From positions 806,001 through 870,000 of the forward strand of contig CBDDOJ010000001.1 in NCBI GenBank assembly GCA_965231865.1: a DNA stretch of 64,000 nucleotides, given 5' to 3'. Positions 46,680 to 55,835 of the stretch are shown here, piece after piece; within the stretch, counting starts at the first letter, position 1, and the number at the start of each line of letters is the position of its first letter. Position numbers and translations under genes: made by a program. Below the pieces are notes generated by a model. The model did no database searches and was not told where the DNA came from. It worked only from the letters and a program-made list of their open reading frames with translations. The DNA is from WTGA01 sp965231865. Its GTDB lineage: Bacteria; Pseudomonadota; Gammaproteobacteria; Arenicellales; Poriferihabitantaceae.

Positions 46680-47675
46680 CTATCTTAGTGCGGAAATAAT
46701 GGCCGGATCGGCACCATGCTCCAGAGCCAGATCCAGAGCGGTCATTCCGTACTCGTCCCTGGCATCGGGGTCCGTCCCGACCGACCGCAATGCCGTGATG
46801 GTGGTGGGGTCTTGAACGTATACGGCCAAATGAAGGGAGGTTCTGCCATCCGCGGTTCGTTTATCCGGGTCGGCCCCGGCAGCTGCCAGCGCCGCGATGA
46901 TATCCGGGCCTGCGGCGCTTGCCGCCGCCAGGTGGAGGGGAGTCCTGCCCTCCCCGGTCCGCGCATTGGAGTCGGCCCCGGCGGCCTGCAACGCGGTGAG
47001 GATGACCAGGTCCTTGGCGCGGACTGCCAGATGAAGGGGAGTCAAACCCACCGTAGTCCGCACATTGGGATTGGCGCCCCCGGTTATCAGGGCAGCGATG
47101 ATGGCGGGGTCGGCCGCATTTTCTACCGCGACATGAAGAGGAGTCCGGCTCCTTCCGTCTATCCCATTGGGTTCGGCTCCGCTCGCCCGCAACGCCGCAA
47201 TGACAGCGGGGCTGGACGCGTATTTTGCCGCCAGATGCAAGGGAGTCCAGCGGGTGCTGTCCCGTGCGTTGGGGCCAGCCCCGGCATCCAGCAACGCGGT
47301 CAGGATAGCGGGGTCATCCGCGTATTTCGCCGCCAGATGCAAAGGAGTTAAGCCACTTTTTGTCTGGGCGTTTGGGTTGGCACGGGCATCCAAAAGCGCC
47401 GTGATGACGGGCAAGTCGGAGGCACTGGCTGCCGCGGTATGAAGAGGGGTCCTGCCGACCCGGTCCTGGGCCTCAATATCCGCTCCGGCACCCAGCAAGA
47501 TTGCGATCACTGCCGGGTCGTTGGCATATACCGACAGATGGAGGGGGGTTCGGTGGTCTTCATCCCGTGCGTTAGGGTCAACATCCTTTCCCAGGCAGTT
47601 TTCCAGTTCGGCAATCGACACCCTTCGAAAGAAACCCTCGGTGTTCCAGCCCGAACAGTCAGTGGTGGTGTCCAT
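46680..47675 (-). CDS. ankyrin-repeat protein
   Basis: A 331-residue protein made almost entirely of about nine 33-34-residue ankyrin repeats. Each follows the G-x-TPLHLAA...P-x-(I/V)-I-x-ALL-x-x-GA-x-x-NAR pattern, for example RTPLHLSVYANDPAVIAILL and LTPLHLAAKYADDPAILTAL. No signal peptide or membrane helix is seen. Such proteins mediate protein-protein contacts and are abundant in symbionts and pathogens of eukaryotes, where some are secreted effectors. The ATG at 47675 is preferred over a TTG three codons upstream. GC content seems higher than in neighbours, and repeats are very alike, suggesting recent internal expansion. Confidence 0.92.
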   Translation of the reverse strand: MDTTTDCSGWNTEGFFRRVSIAELENCLGKDVDPNARDEDHRTPLHLSVYANDPAVIAILLGAGADIEAQDRVGRTPLHTAAASASDLPVITALLDARANPNAQTKSGLTPLHLAAKYADDPAILTALLDAGAGPNARDSTRWTPLHLAAKYASSPAVIAALRASGAEPNGIDGRSRTPLHVAVENAADPAIIAALITGGANPNVRTTVGLTPLHLAVRAKDLVILTALQAAGADSNARTGEGRTPLHLAAASAAGPDIIAALAAAGADPDKRTADGRTSLHLAVYVQDPTTITALRSVGTDPDARDEYGMTALDLALEHGADPAIISALR

Positions 47676-47837
47676 TCTTCTCAATGGTCTCCAAATCGCA
47701 TTTACAGTCAGGGACGTGAAAGCTTACCCTTTTCCCTTTCACATTGAAAGAAAAAGAATAGTCCAGCCATCCCCTTCTTTCAGGATTGGAAAACGCTGAG
47801 AGGGAACCCTGCAATGGCCATCTCCCATCCGGACTGC

Positions 47838-48596
47838 CTAGAACAATCCCGGGTTCAACGGCGATGCCGCGGTCAACCCGCCATCGACGGTATAGCACTG
47901 GCCTGTGGCAAAAGCCGATTCATCGGATGCCAGCCACACCGCCAGATTCGCAATATCTTCCGGCCGGCCAAACCGGCCGATGGGATGCCGGTTCAATGCA
48001 TCGGCCCTGGCGCGGTCCGAATCACCGGCCACATCGAAGGCCGCATCCGCCATCCCCGTCATGATCCAGCCCGGAGCAATGGCATTGCAGCGAACCTGCG
48101 GCCCATGGTCCACTGCGATTGACCGGGTCAGGCCATGCACAAAAGCCTTGGATGCATTGTAAAGGCCGAGCCCCCAATCTGCCGTATCGGCAGCAATCGA
48201 ACCAATATTGATAATCGAGCCTCCCTGAACCATCAGGGGAAGCAGTGCACGGCAGGTCATAAACACCCCTTTCGCATTCACCCCCATGACCGCTTCCCAG
48301 TCTTCGTCCGTCGTCTCCAGAACCGTTTTCTCTATCTGCACCCCCGCATTATTAACGAGGATTGACAACGTACCAGACCTTTCCATCACCTGGTCCTTGA
48401 GGGCATTGATTTCATTTTGTTTTGAGATATCCGTGGTTGTCCAGGCAATCTCCCCTGGCAGGTCATCGGGTCGCGGGCCCCGACCACAGGTCATGACACC
48501 AGCTCCCTGAGCAGCCAATGCATCGACAATCGCCCTGCCAATGCCCTGTCGTCCCCCCGTGACCAGTGCCATTTTACCCTCCAGTCGATTGTTCAT
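47838..48596 (-). CDS. short-chain dehydrogenase/reductase (Rieske cluster)
   Basis: A 252-residue SDR. The cofactor motif is ALVTGGRQGIGRAI, the NNAG motif is ILVNNAGVQ, and the catalytic residues are Ser in NIGSIAAD and Y-x3-K in LYNASKAFVHG. The C-terminus has YTVDGGLTA. It overlaps the end of the Rieske oxygenase gene by four bases and so acts with it. An NAD(P)-linked oxidation of the oxygenase product, such as a hydroxy acid or aldehyde, is a reasonable inference. Confidence 0.93.
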   Translation of the reverse strand: MNNRLEGKMALVTGGRQGIGRAIVDALAAQGAGVMTCGRGPRPDDLPGEIAWTTTDISKQNEINALKDQVMERSGTLSILVNNAGVQIEKTVLETTDEDWEAVMGVNAKGVFMTCRALLPLMVQGGSIINIGSIAADTADWGLGLYNASKAFVHGLTRSIAVDHGPQVRCNAIAPGWIMTGMADAAFDVAGDSDRARADALNRHPIGRFGRPEDIANLAVWLASDESAFATGQCYTVDGGLTAASPLNPGLF

Positions 48597-49735
48597 GTTG
48601 CCAGCATGGACCGGTATGCCTCCAGAACCAGGCCATGAAAATGATGCACCCCCTGTTCGGATTTCCCGGTTCCATTGGGGTTATACACGATTCTTCCCTG
48701 GGTGAAGGCAGGCGTTGACATGCCGCGCTGTACATTTTCCACCAGCCAGATATCTTCGGCCTGGAGGACTTCATCCAGATACCGGATGGCTTCGTATTCC
48801 TGCGCAGTGGGTTCAGGATCTTCCAGGAAGAAGTCGTAGGTTTCCAGCGTCCGGGATGGACCATCGGGAATGATCTGCATAACGATCATATTGCCTCGGC
48901 CCGGGTACCGCATCAGGCAGGTATTCGGCCACAACCACCACACCGCATGGTCCCGGACCGTTGCATTTTCCACCGGGTATGCAGAATTTGAAGATTTCCC
49001 CGCCTCGGCCATATGGCTGGAATATATCCCGTGAGTGGTCACCCTGTAGGTGTTCATATCCACCAGCGTGCAGAAATCCTTGTGCGCGATGGGGCAGTGG
49101 TAACATTCCAGAAAATTGTCCACCACATTCTTCCAGTTCGAATGAATATCATAGGTGAGACGGTGGGCAAAAGTCAGCTGCTCCACATCCGGCGCCCAAA
49201 AATCCAGTTCATCGGCCAGGTCCCCGCTTTGCCGGGACAGCGGGGCCGTCCCGGTATCCAGGTTGACAAACACGAACCCGCAAAATTCTTCAACCTGTAT
49301 CCGGTCCAGGCAGACCGTATCGGTTTCAAAATTAACCAGATGTTCCGTTGCAGGCGCTTTAATGAGCTGGCCATCCAGATTGTAGGTCCAGCCATGGTAG
49401 GGACACATGATTTTTGAAAGAACCCCTTCCCCGGACAACAGCTGCATGGCGCGATGTTTGCAAACATTGCTGAATCCCTGCAACCGGCCATCCCCCGTCC
49501 TGACCACAAAGATAGGAACACCCCCTACCTCTGCGGACAGGTATGCACCGTGTTCCCGCAACTTTTCAGTGTGACAAACCCATTGCCATGAACGTCTGAT
49601 GATTGAGTGCCGGTCAATCTCGCTCCACAGGGGTTCCGTATAGGCCGCTGCATTCAAGGAACAGGACTTCTCCGGCACGTCATCGTAACCGATGCTGATG
49701 CGTTCTATGTCTGACAGCGATGGATGAATACTCAT
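48593..49735 (-). CDS. Rieske oxygenase alpha subunit of the carnitine/betaine monooxygenase (CntA/GbcA) type
   Basis: A 380-residue complete Rieske non-haem iron oxygenase. The cluster motif is NVCKHRAM, 16-17 residues, then MCPYHGWTYN. The catalytic iron site starts with NWKNVVDNFLECYHCPIAH. The residue that normally bridges the Rieske and iron centres is Asp; here Glu occupies the place (FLECYH). This is known for quaternary-ammonium monooxygenases such as CntA. The segment AVWWLWPNTCLMRYPGRGN also resembles that group. It probably demethylates or cleaves carnitine, glycine betaine or a related compound. Followed by an overlapping SDR gene and preceded by TAXI-TRAP genes on the same strand. 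Confidence 0.9.
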   Translation of the reverse strand: MSIHPSLSDIERISIGYDDVPEKSCSLNAAAYTEPLWSEIDRHSIIRRSWQWVCHTEKLREHGAYLSAEVGGVPIFVVRTGDGRLQGFSNVCKHRAMQLLSGEGVLSKIMCPYHGWTYNLDGQLIKAPATEHLVNFETDTVCLDRIQVEEFCGFVFVNLDTGTAPLSRQSGDLADELDFWAPDVEQLTFAHRLTYDIHSNWKNVVDNFLECYHCPIAHKDFCTLVDMNTYRVTTHGIYSSHMAEAGKSSNSAYPVENATVRDHAVWWLWPNTCLMRYPGRGNMIVMQIIPDGPSRTLETYDFFLEDPEPTAQEYEAIRYLDEVLQAEDIWLVENVQRGMSTPAFTQGRIVYNPNGTGKSEQGVHHFHGLVLEAYRSMLAT

Positions 49736-49750
49736 TGATCAGCGATGAAT

Positions 49751-50080
49751 TCACTCTGCAAAGCGTGTAAAATACGCCTGTCCGGCCTGTTTGACAACAG
49801 GGTTGTGCTCCCCGGGAAACCACGGTTCCCCTGTCCAGCCTGTCAAATCAATCCATCGGCGCATCGGCGCTGTTTGAACGGCGTACCCATCCCGGGCAGA
49901 ATCTTCGACAACCCTTTGTCCAACCTCTTTTGAATACTTTCCCGTTCGGGTATTGATGCCGGTGTGATTGAGGTCGCATGCGTGAATCCGTATCCGCATT
50001 TCGTTGCCCGCAATCCCGGAGACCGGCGCATTTTCGGCGTATTTCAGTTTGTCCGGGCCACCGTGACCGGTTAACCACAC
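49751..50080 (-). pseudogene. remnant of a zinc-type alcohol dehydrogenase/quinone oxidoreductase
   Basis: The reading frame starts AVWLTGHGGPDKLKYAE, then RIRIHACDLNHTGINTRTG and KYSKEV, and later GWTGEPWFPG, in the order found at the N-terminus of MDR-family reductases. There, L-x-HGGP, V-x-ACGxNxTDINTR and GW(S/T)G-x(4)-FPR(I)QG are conserved. The start methionine is lost, TDINTR has become TGINTR, the FPRIQGAD segment is destroyed, and the frame stops after about 110 residues without the Rossmann domain. It lies between the TRAP permease and Rieske genes and shows that the cluster once had an oxidoreductase here. Confidence 0.55.
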
Positions 50081-50200
50081 TGCCTGCAGTCTTCTACTCC
50101 GGAATAACCTTGCAGACCGGCTGGCGCAGTGTCGTGCCGCTTACGACAACGATCCAGCCATCCAGGGGATTCGGCGGGCATTGATGTCCCGTAACAGCAC

Positions 50201-52813
50201 CTATGCCCCGTCGTTGCGTATTCTTCGACGCTGCAACAAGACGATCAACCCAAGCAACCCGACTGCTGGAATATAAAACACTTCTTTGGGCATCCGCTCA
50301 GCCGGGCTGCGAATATCAGCAATCCGCACCGGATCATCTCCATAAAAGTCAAAGATTTTCCCGACAGTTTCGAAGAAAGGGGTCCCCGGAAACGGTTCTT
50401 CAATGACCGCAAACCCGTCTTCCACGATTACGTTCAAGCCTGCTTCATTCAGCCTTTTTGCGGCTTCCGCAGGCTCGCCCAGAGGAACCAGTATCGTGGT
50501 TGAGGAAATTTCCCCGGTATCAAAATCAGGGCCGCTTACCACCATTGTCAGGACACCATCCGGTGTCGCCTGCCCGACAACTTCATATACTTTGCTGGGC
50601 TCGCTGCTGATATAGGGGGATGCAACCTGATCAAGCCAGTACCCGGGCCTGAACAGCGTAAACGCGATCAGCAACAGCAATGCCGATTCCCACTTCCGGT
50701 TACGCGTGAACAGGTACCCCTGTGTTGCCGACGCAAACAACATCATCGCGATGACCGCTATGACGAAGATAAATATTGCCTTTAGGGGGGAAACATCAAT
50801 GAGCAGCAATTCAGTATTGAAAATGAACAGGAATGGCAAAAGAGCCGTCCGGATATCGTAGGCAAACCCCTGGATACCGGTCTTGATCGGGTCACCCTTG
50901 GAGATCGCTGCCGCTGCAAACGCAGCCAACCCCACTGGCGGCGTGTCATCCGCCAGGATACCGAAATAGAATACAAACAAATGGACTGCAATGAGGGGGA
51001 CAAGTAACCCGTTGGCCGCCCCCAATGTAATGATGACCGGTGCCATCAGCGATGAAACCACAATATAGTTGGCCGTCGTGGGCAGTCCCATGCCCAGGAT
51101 CAGGCTCATGACAGCCACCAGCAGCAGCATGACAATGAGGTATCCGCCGGAGAGGAATTCAACAAACTCCCCTACAACCTGATGGGCCCCTGTCAATGAA
51201 ATCGTACCCACGATAATCCCGGCCGCACCGGTGGCTACAGAAATACTGATCATATTGCGCGACCCGGCCATCATCCCCTGCACCCAGTCACAGACACCAA
51301 CCTTGAACGCCTTGCCATACTCACCGGACCCCCTCATAAATGCTTTCACGGGATGCTGGGTAAGCGTCACAATGATCATCGCAATGGCCGCCCAAAACGC
51401 CGACAACGCAGGGGAAAGGCGTTCGATAACAATGCTCCAGATCAGGATGACAATCGGCAAAATGTAATACAACCCGGTAATCGCGGTTTTCCCCGCGTGG
51501 GGCAGTTCGGTAATCGGCGCATCTGGAGCATCCACCACCAGGTCGGGGATTTTCGAGGCGAGTTTAAGCAGGTACAGGTAGAACAGGAGACAGCCCACCG
51601 CAACGATATAGAACGCCGCGTCGGGTGCAACCACCTTGATCCATCCAAGTCCAAAGTAAACGATCACACCGAGCAGTCCAATGCCAATAAATCCACCCAG
51701 AAAACCCATCATTTTCCGGACAAACGTAAGCGAAGACGGGGGTTTGGGCAATCCCTGCAAATTCATCTTCATCGCTTCGAGATGAACGATATAAAACAGT
51801 GCAATATACGAAACCAGGGCCGGCACCAGCGCATGTTTAAGAATTTCCTGGTAGCTGATCCCCGTAAACTCGGCAATCAGGAATGCCGCCGCTCCCATGA
51901 CCGGCGGCGTGAGTTGTCCGTTGGTGGATGAAGCCACTTCCACCGCACCGGCTTTTTCTGGAGAAAAACCGGTACGTTTCATCAGGGGAATGGTAAAGGT
52001 TCCAGTGGTAACCGTGTTGGCAATGGATGAACCGGAATACATCCCGCTCAGCGCGGAAGCCACCACGGCGGCCTTGGCCGGCCCACCACGCAAATGCCCC
52101 AACAATGCAAAGGCAATTTTTATGAAAAAATTGCCGGCACCGGCTTTTTCGAGGATGGAACCGAACAGCACAAACAGGAATATCAGGGTCGCGGATACTC
52201 CCAGAGCAACCCCGAACACGCCTTCGTTCTGCATCCAGAAGTGCCACATCGCCTTGCCATAGGAAGCCCCTTTCCACTGGATGGCTTCCGGCATCCAGTC
52301 GGCATTGCCAAAAAAGACATAACTGACAAAAACACTGGCGACGATGAGCAGCGGCAATCCCAGGGAGCGATAGACCGTAATGCCCAGAACCAGCATCCCG
52401 ATGGTGGACGCAACCAGGTCTGCCGTGGTGGGTAGCCCCGCACGAACTGCAATTTCGTTTCGCAACACCACGATATACAGGCAACAGGCCACCCCGGCAA
52501 TGGCCAGTATCCAGTCATACCAGGGAATCCGGTCCCTCGGGCTGGATTTCAACAGGGGAAAAGCCAGGGTTGCCAGGAAAAATCCGAATGCGAGATGGAT
52601 CAACCGTGCATTGGAATTGGTGACGATGACACTGATACCCGTTACATCCGTCAGCCAGAACGGCAGATTTGAAGCGATATACAGTTGAAACAATGCCCAG
52701 ACAAACGCGACATATGCAATGAGCTTGCCTTCCCAGCCCGCAGGATTGCGCCCCCCGGTATCTACGGTTGAAAATTCTTCCAGATTGTCCTGGGAACCAT
52801 TATTTTCTGCCAT
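50201..52813 (-). CDS. TAXI-type TRAP transporter, fused DctQM permease
   Basis: An 870-residue membrane protein with the small (DctQ-like) part at residues 25-130 joined to the large DctM-like permease. Segments such as GMYSGSSIANTVTTGTFTIPLMKR and its second half LGMGLPTTANYIV are diagnostic of TAXI permeases. The C-terminal part (GQATPDGVLTMVVSGPDF) corresponds to the DUF3394 tail. It imports small acids or zwitterions with a Na+ or H+ gradient, using the binding protein encoded upstream. The start has GAGAGGT 4 bases upstream. A strong hairpin separates it from the binding-protein gene. Confidence 0.94.
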   Translation of the reverse strand: MAENNGSQDNLEEFSTVDTGGRNPAGWEGKLIAYVAFVWALFQLYIASNLPFWLTDVTGISVIVTNSNARLIHLAFGFFLATLAFPLLKSSPRDRIPWYDWILAIAGVACCLYIVVLRNEIAVRAGLPTTADLVASTIGMLVLGITVYRSLGLPLLIVASVFVSYVFFGNADWMPEAIQWKGASYGKAMWHFWMQNEGVFGVALGVSATLIFLFVLFGSILEKAGAGNFFIKIAFALLGHLRGGPAKAAVVASALSGMYSGSSIANTVTTGTFTIPLMKRTGFSPEKAGAVEVASSTNGQLTPPVMGAAAFLIAEFTGISYQEILKHALVPALVSYIALFYIVHLEAMKMNLQGLPKPPSSLTFVRKMMGFLGGFIGIGLLGVIVYFGLGWIKVVAPDAAFYIVAVGCLLFYLYLLKLASKIPDLVVDAPDAPITELPHAGKTAITGLYYILPIVILIWSIVIERLSPALSAFWAAIAMIIVTLTQHPVKAFMRGSGEYGKAFKVGVCDWVQGMMAGSRNMISISVATGAAGIIVGTISLTGAHQVVGEFVEFLSGGYLIVMLLLVAVMSLILGMGLPTTANYIVVSSLMAPVIITLGAANGLLVPLIAVHLFVFYFGILADDTPPVGLAAFAAAAISKGDPIKTGIQGFAYDIRTALLPFLFIFNTELLLIDVSPLKAIFIFVIAVIAMMLFASATQGYLFTRNRKWESALLLLIAFTLFRPGYWLDQVASPYISSEPSKVYEVVGQATPDGVLTMVVSGPDFDTGEISSTTILVPLGEPAEAAKRLNEAGLNVIVEDGFAVIEEPFPGTPFFETVGKIFDFYGDDPVRIADIRSPAERMPKEVFYIPAVGLLGLIVLLQRRRIRNDGA

Positions 52814-52908
52814 CGGTACCTCTCTTCAAGCGGTCGGATTTTTCCATCGCTCAAGCTTCGGTCGCTCAAGCCATGACCGCCAAAATGCGGTCAAACAATT
52901 GTAAAGAG

Positions 52909-52930
52909 GGCAGGCTGGTCCCAGCCTGCC
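52909..52930 (-). other. intercistronic stem-loop between binding-protein and permease genes
   Basis: GGCAGGCTGG (52909-52918) is the exact inverse of CCAGCCTGCC (52921-52930) with two bases between. On the minus strand it comes 17 bases after the binding-protein stop and 96 before the permease start. The tail CTCTTTACAATTG is only weakly T-rich. Such stems commonly stabilise the upstream mRNA so that binding protein is made in excess. Confidence 0.6.
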
Positions 52931-52946
52931 CCGATTACGATGCGGA

Positions 52947-53915
52947 TTACAGCCAGCCCCGTTCCTTATAGTATTTTTCTGCGCCAGGGTGGAGTGGGGC
53001 AGACAGGGAATCGGAAATCATTTCCGCTTCGCTCAGGTTGCCAAAAGCCGGATGCAGCTTCTTGAAATCCTCGAAATTTTCGAAGACTGCCTTGACCACC
53101 ACATAAACCACTTCGTCCGGCACGTCGGCACTGCTGACAAAAGTCGCGCCCACCCCGAAGGTGACAATGTCGGATTCATTGTTGTACATGCCGGCAGGAA
53201 TGGCCGCAGTCCGGTAATACGGGTTGTCCGCAACCAGCTTGTCGATGGCATCGCCTTCAACGCTCACCAGATGAGCATCGCAGGTCGCCAGGGATTCCTG
53301 GGTCAGGGCGGAAGGGTGGCCAACCAGCCAGAAATAGGCATCGATCTTGCCATCACAAACCGCCTGTCCGGTTTCCGCGGACTTCATTTCAGCCGCCAGC
53401 TTAAGATCGCTGCGCTCCCATCCCAGAGCGGCTTCAATGACTTCCCAGGTACCACGTGTACCGGACCCGGGATTGCCGATATTGAGCCGCTTGCCCTTGG
53501 CATCGGTGAGGGTGTTGATGCCGGAAGCATCACTGGCAATCACGGTAACAGGCTCTGGATGAACCGAAAACACGGCACGCAGGTTTTCAAATGCACCCTG
53601 GTCTTCAAATTTTGAAGTCCCATGGAAGGCATGGTACTGCCAGTCGGACTGGGCCACGCCGAATTCAAGTTCACCGGACCGGATGGTATTAATATTGTAG
53701 ATGGAACCACCGGTAGACTCGGCAGAACAGCGAATGCCGTGCTCTTTTCGATTCTTGTTGACGAGTCGGCAGATCGCTCCACCGGTTGGATAGTAAACAC
53801 CGGTGACTCCACCGGTGCCGATGGAAATGAACTGTTGTTCAGCGGATGCGGTGCCTGCATAGGCAAATACACCAAACAACACCCCGGATAGTAAGATTGA
53901 AACTAGTTTTTTCAT
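52947..53915 (-). CDS. TAXI family TRAP solute-binding protein
   Basis: A 322-residue periplasmic binding protein. Residues 1-25 form a Sec signal peptide (MKKLVSILLSGVLFGVFAYA, cleavage after TASA). Family motifs: FISIGTGGVTGVYYPTGGAI near the start, STGGSIYNINTIRSGELEFG, and NPGSGTRGTWEV in the middle. It captures the solute for the fused permease encoded downstream. The solute is unknown; the neighbouring betaine-type oxygenase suggests a quaternary amine or its acid, an inference from context. The last residues PGAEKYYKERGWL are typical. Confidence 0.95.
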   Translation of the reverse strand: MKKLVSILLSGVLFGVFAYAGTASAEQQFISIGTGGVTGVYYPTGGAICRLVNKNRKEHGIRCSAESTGGSIYNINTIRSGELEFGVAQSDWQYHAFHGTSKFEDQGAFENLRAVFSVHPEPVTVIASDASGINTLTDAKGKRLNIGNPGSGTRGTWEVIEAALGWERSDLKLAAEMKSAETGQAVCDGKIDAYFWLVGHPSALTQESLATCDAHLVSVEGDAIDKLVADNPYYRTAAIPAGMYNNESDIVTFGVGATFVSSADVPDEVVYVVVKAVFENFEDFKKLHPAFGNLSEAEMISDSLSAPLHPGAEKYYKERGWL

Positions 53916-54320
53916 TGATTCTCTCTCTCAGTAGAATTCATCGATTGTCTGAATGTTAATATTGGATACAACCCGTCTTTTACAAAGAACCCACAGTTGA
54001 ACAGGCATTCGTAATAAAGGCCGGAAAGCCGGATAAAACCTGACCTGCACTTTGTCCTCTGGGCTTTATGTTAGCATACCGGAATCCCCTGCAGATTGCA
54101 TCATTCGCAAATCCGCATTCCTTGCTTTCCAGCCTGTGGTTTTGCTGGAGAAAAGGTATACTTGGCGCATCGCATCCGACCCCGGAAAAAGCGGATGCCC
54201 GGGATGGCATGAATGGTCAATTCCCATGTTCACCGGGCATCTTTGGCCGGATTTTTCCGGTCGCCAACCCGATAACCTGACAAACCGGGCCAGCGTTCCG
54301 GCACGGCACAAAAAATAATC
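53916..54320. other. divergent upstream region of the TRAP and aminotransferase genes
   Basis: About 400 bases. On the minus strand TTGTAA, 18 bases and TATTAA (within 53960-54000) form a possible promoter for the binding-protein gene, whose start is preceded by GAGAGAG. The plus-strand side has no clear promoter by eye. An open minus-strand frame crossing 54066-54719 is the shadow of the aminotransferase. Confidence 0.45.
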
Positions 54321-55643
54321 ATGGGACATATTTTTCATCGAAATATCCAGCAGGAACTGCCCCGGGCGGTAAAGGGGGATGGGGTCTACATCATCGACCA
54401 TCAGGGCAAACAATATCTCGATGCCTGTGGCGGTGCTGCAGTATCGTGTCTCGGGCACAGCAACTCCGCGATTCTCGAGGCGATTAACACCCAGATCCGT
54501 GAATTGCCCTATGCCCATACCCGTTTCTTTACCACGGATGTGGCGGAAGAACTGGCTGAACTGCTGGCGAAGCGCACGGGGGGTGCCCTGGATAAAGTGT
54601 ACTTTCTTTGCGGTGGCTCGGAAGCGATTGAGACCGCCATGAAAATGGCACGGCAATACTTTGTCGAGATCGGCGAGCCTGAACGGGAATTGTTTATTTC
54701 CCGGCGACAAAGCTACCACGGCAACACCATTGCTTCCCTGTCAGTGGGCGGCAACCGGTGGCGCCGCCAGATCTATACTCCCATCCTGAACCGTTCACAT
54801 CATATCTCGCCCTGTTACGCCTATCGCGATCAAACGGCCCGGGAATCCGAAAAAGAGTATGGATTGCGTGTGGCCAACGAACTGGAGCAGGTCATTGAAC
54901 AGCAGGGACCGGACCGGGTCATCGCGTTCATTGCCGAAACCGTGGTGGGAGCCACAGCGGGAGCCCTGACTGCGGTGCCTGGATATTTCAAACGGGTTCG
55001 GGAGATTTGCGACCACTACGGTGTGTTGCTGATCCTGGACGAAATCATGTGCGGCATGGGCCGGACCGGCCGTTACCATGCATTCGAGGATGAAGGCATC
55101 ATTCCCGACATGATGACCGTCGGGAAAGGCCTCGGTGGTGGTTACCAGGCCATGGCCGCAACCCTGGTCGGACAGAAGATATTCGAAGCCATCCGTGAAG
55201 GCAGCGGCAACTTCCAGCATGGTCACACCTATGTGGGCCATCCCAGTGGCGCCGCCTGTGCACTGGCAGTGCAACAGTACATTGACAGCCATCACCTTCT
55301 TGGCAATGTGCGAACCCGCAGCGACGAATTGTTTTCAGCGTTGGGGCACCGGTTCTCGGAGCACCCGAATATTGGCGATATTCGGGGACGGGGGCTGTTC
55401 GTGGGCATTGAACTGGTTGAAGACCGGGCCACCAAACGACCTTTCAGCCCCGGCCTGAAGCTGGATGGTGCCATCCGGAAAGTCGCCATGGACAATGGCC
55501 TCATGGTCTATCCCAATGCAGGCACCATTGATGGAAAACTGGGGTACCATATCCTGCTTGCTCCGCCGTTTATCCTTGAATCCATCCATGTTGAGGAAAT
55601 GGTCGATAAACTGGATAAAACCGTCCATGCGGTCCTGGGGTAG
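54321..55643 (+). CDS. class III PLP aminotransferase (aspartate aminotransferase family)
   Basis: A 440-residue omega-type aminotransferase. The YLDACGGAAVSCLGHSN entrance, FLCGGSEAIETAMKMAR, SYHGNTIASLS, the PLP aspartate in LILDEIMCGMGRTG (D240) and the Schiff-base lysine in VGKGLGGGYQ (K269) are intact. The family converts amines or amino acids to aldehydes or keto acids with pyruvate or 2-oxoglutarate. It is divergent to the TAXI transporter and 192 bases before a DMGDH-like gene on the same strand, so it probably takes part in catabolism of an imported amine. Confidence 0.92.
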   Translation: MGHIFHRNIQQELPRAVKGDGVYIIDHQGKQYLDACGGAAVSCLGHSNSAILEAINTQIRELPYAHTRFFTTDVAEELAELLAKRTGGALDKVYFLCGGSEAIETAMKMARQYFVEIGEPERELFISRRQSYHGNTIASLSVGGNRWRRQIYTPILNRSHHISPCYAYRDQTARESEKEYGLRVANELEQVIEQQGPDRVIAFIAETVVGATAGALTAVPGYFKRVREICDHYGVLLILDEIMCGMGRTGRYHAFEDEGIIPDMMTVGKGLGGGYQAMAATLVGQKIFEAIREGSGNFQHGHTYVGHPSGAACALAVQQYIDSHHLLGNVRTRSDELFSALGHRFSEHPNIGDIRGRGLFVGIELVEDRATKRPFSPGLKLDGAIRKVAMDNGLMVYPNAGTIDGKLGYHILLAPPFILESIHVEEMVDKLDKTVHAVLG

Positions 55644-55835
55644 AAACCGGAGCCGGGAGGCTGCCCCACAAAGCGGTGAATCCGACCCCGCGGTGTGCCC
55701 GATGATTTCACCTCGAACCCCAATGACCGGATCAGGCAATGAATCCACCGTGACCTTTTTCATCTGTCAAGCTGGAGATATAATCCCCGGGCATATCCCT
55801 GCACCTCGTCTTTTCTACCTCCCTGCCAACACAAC

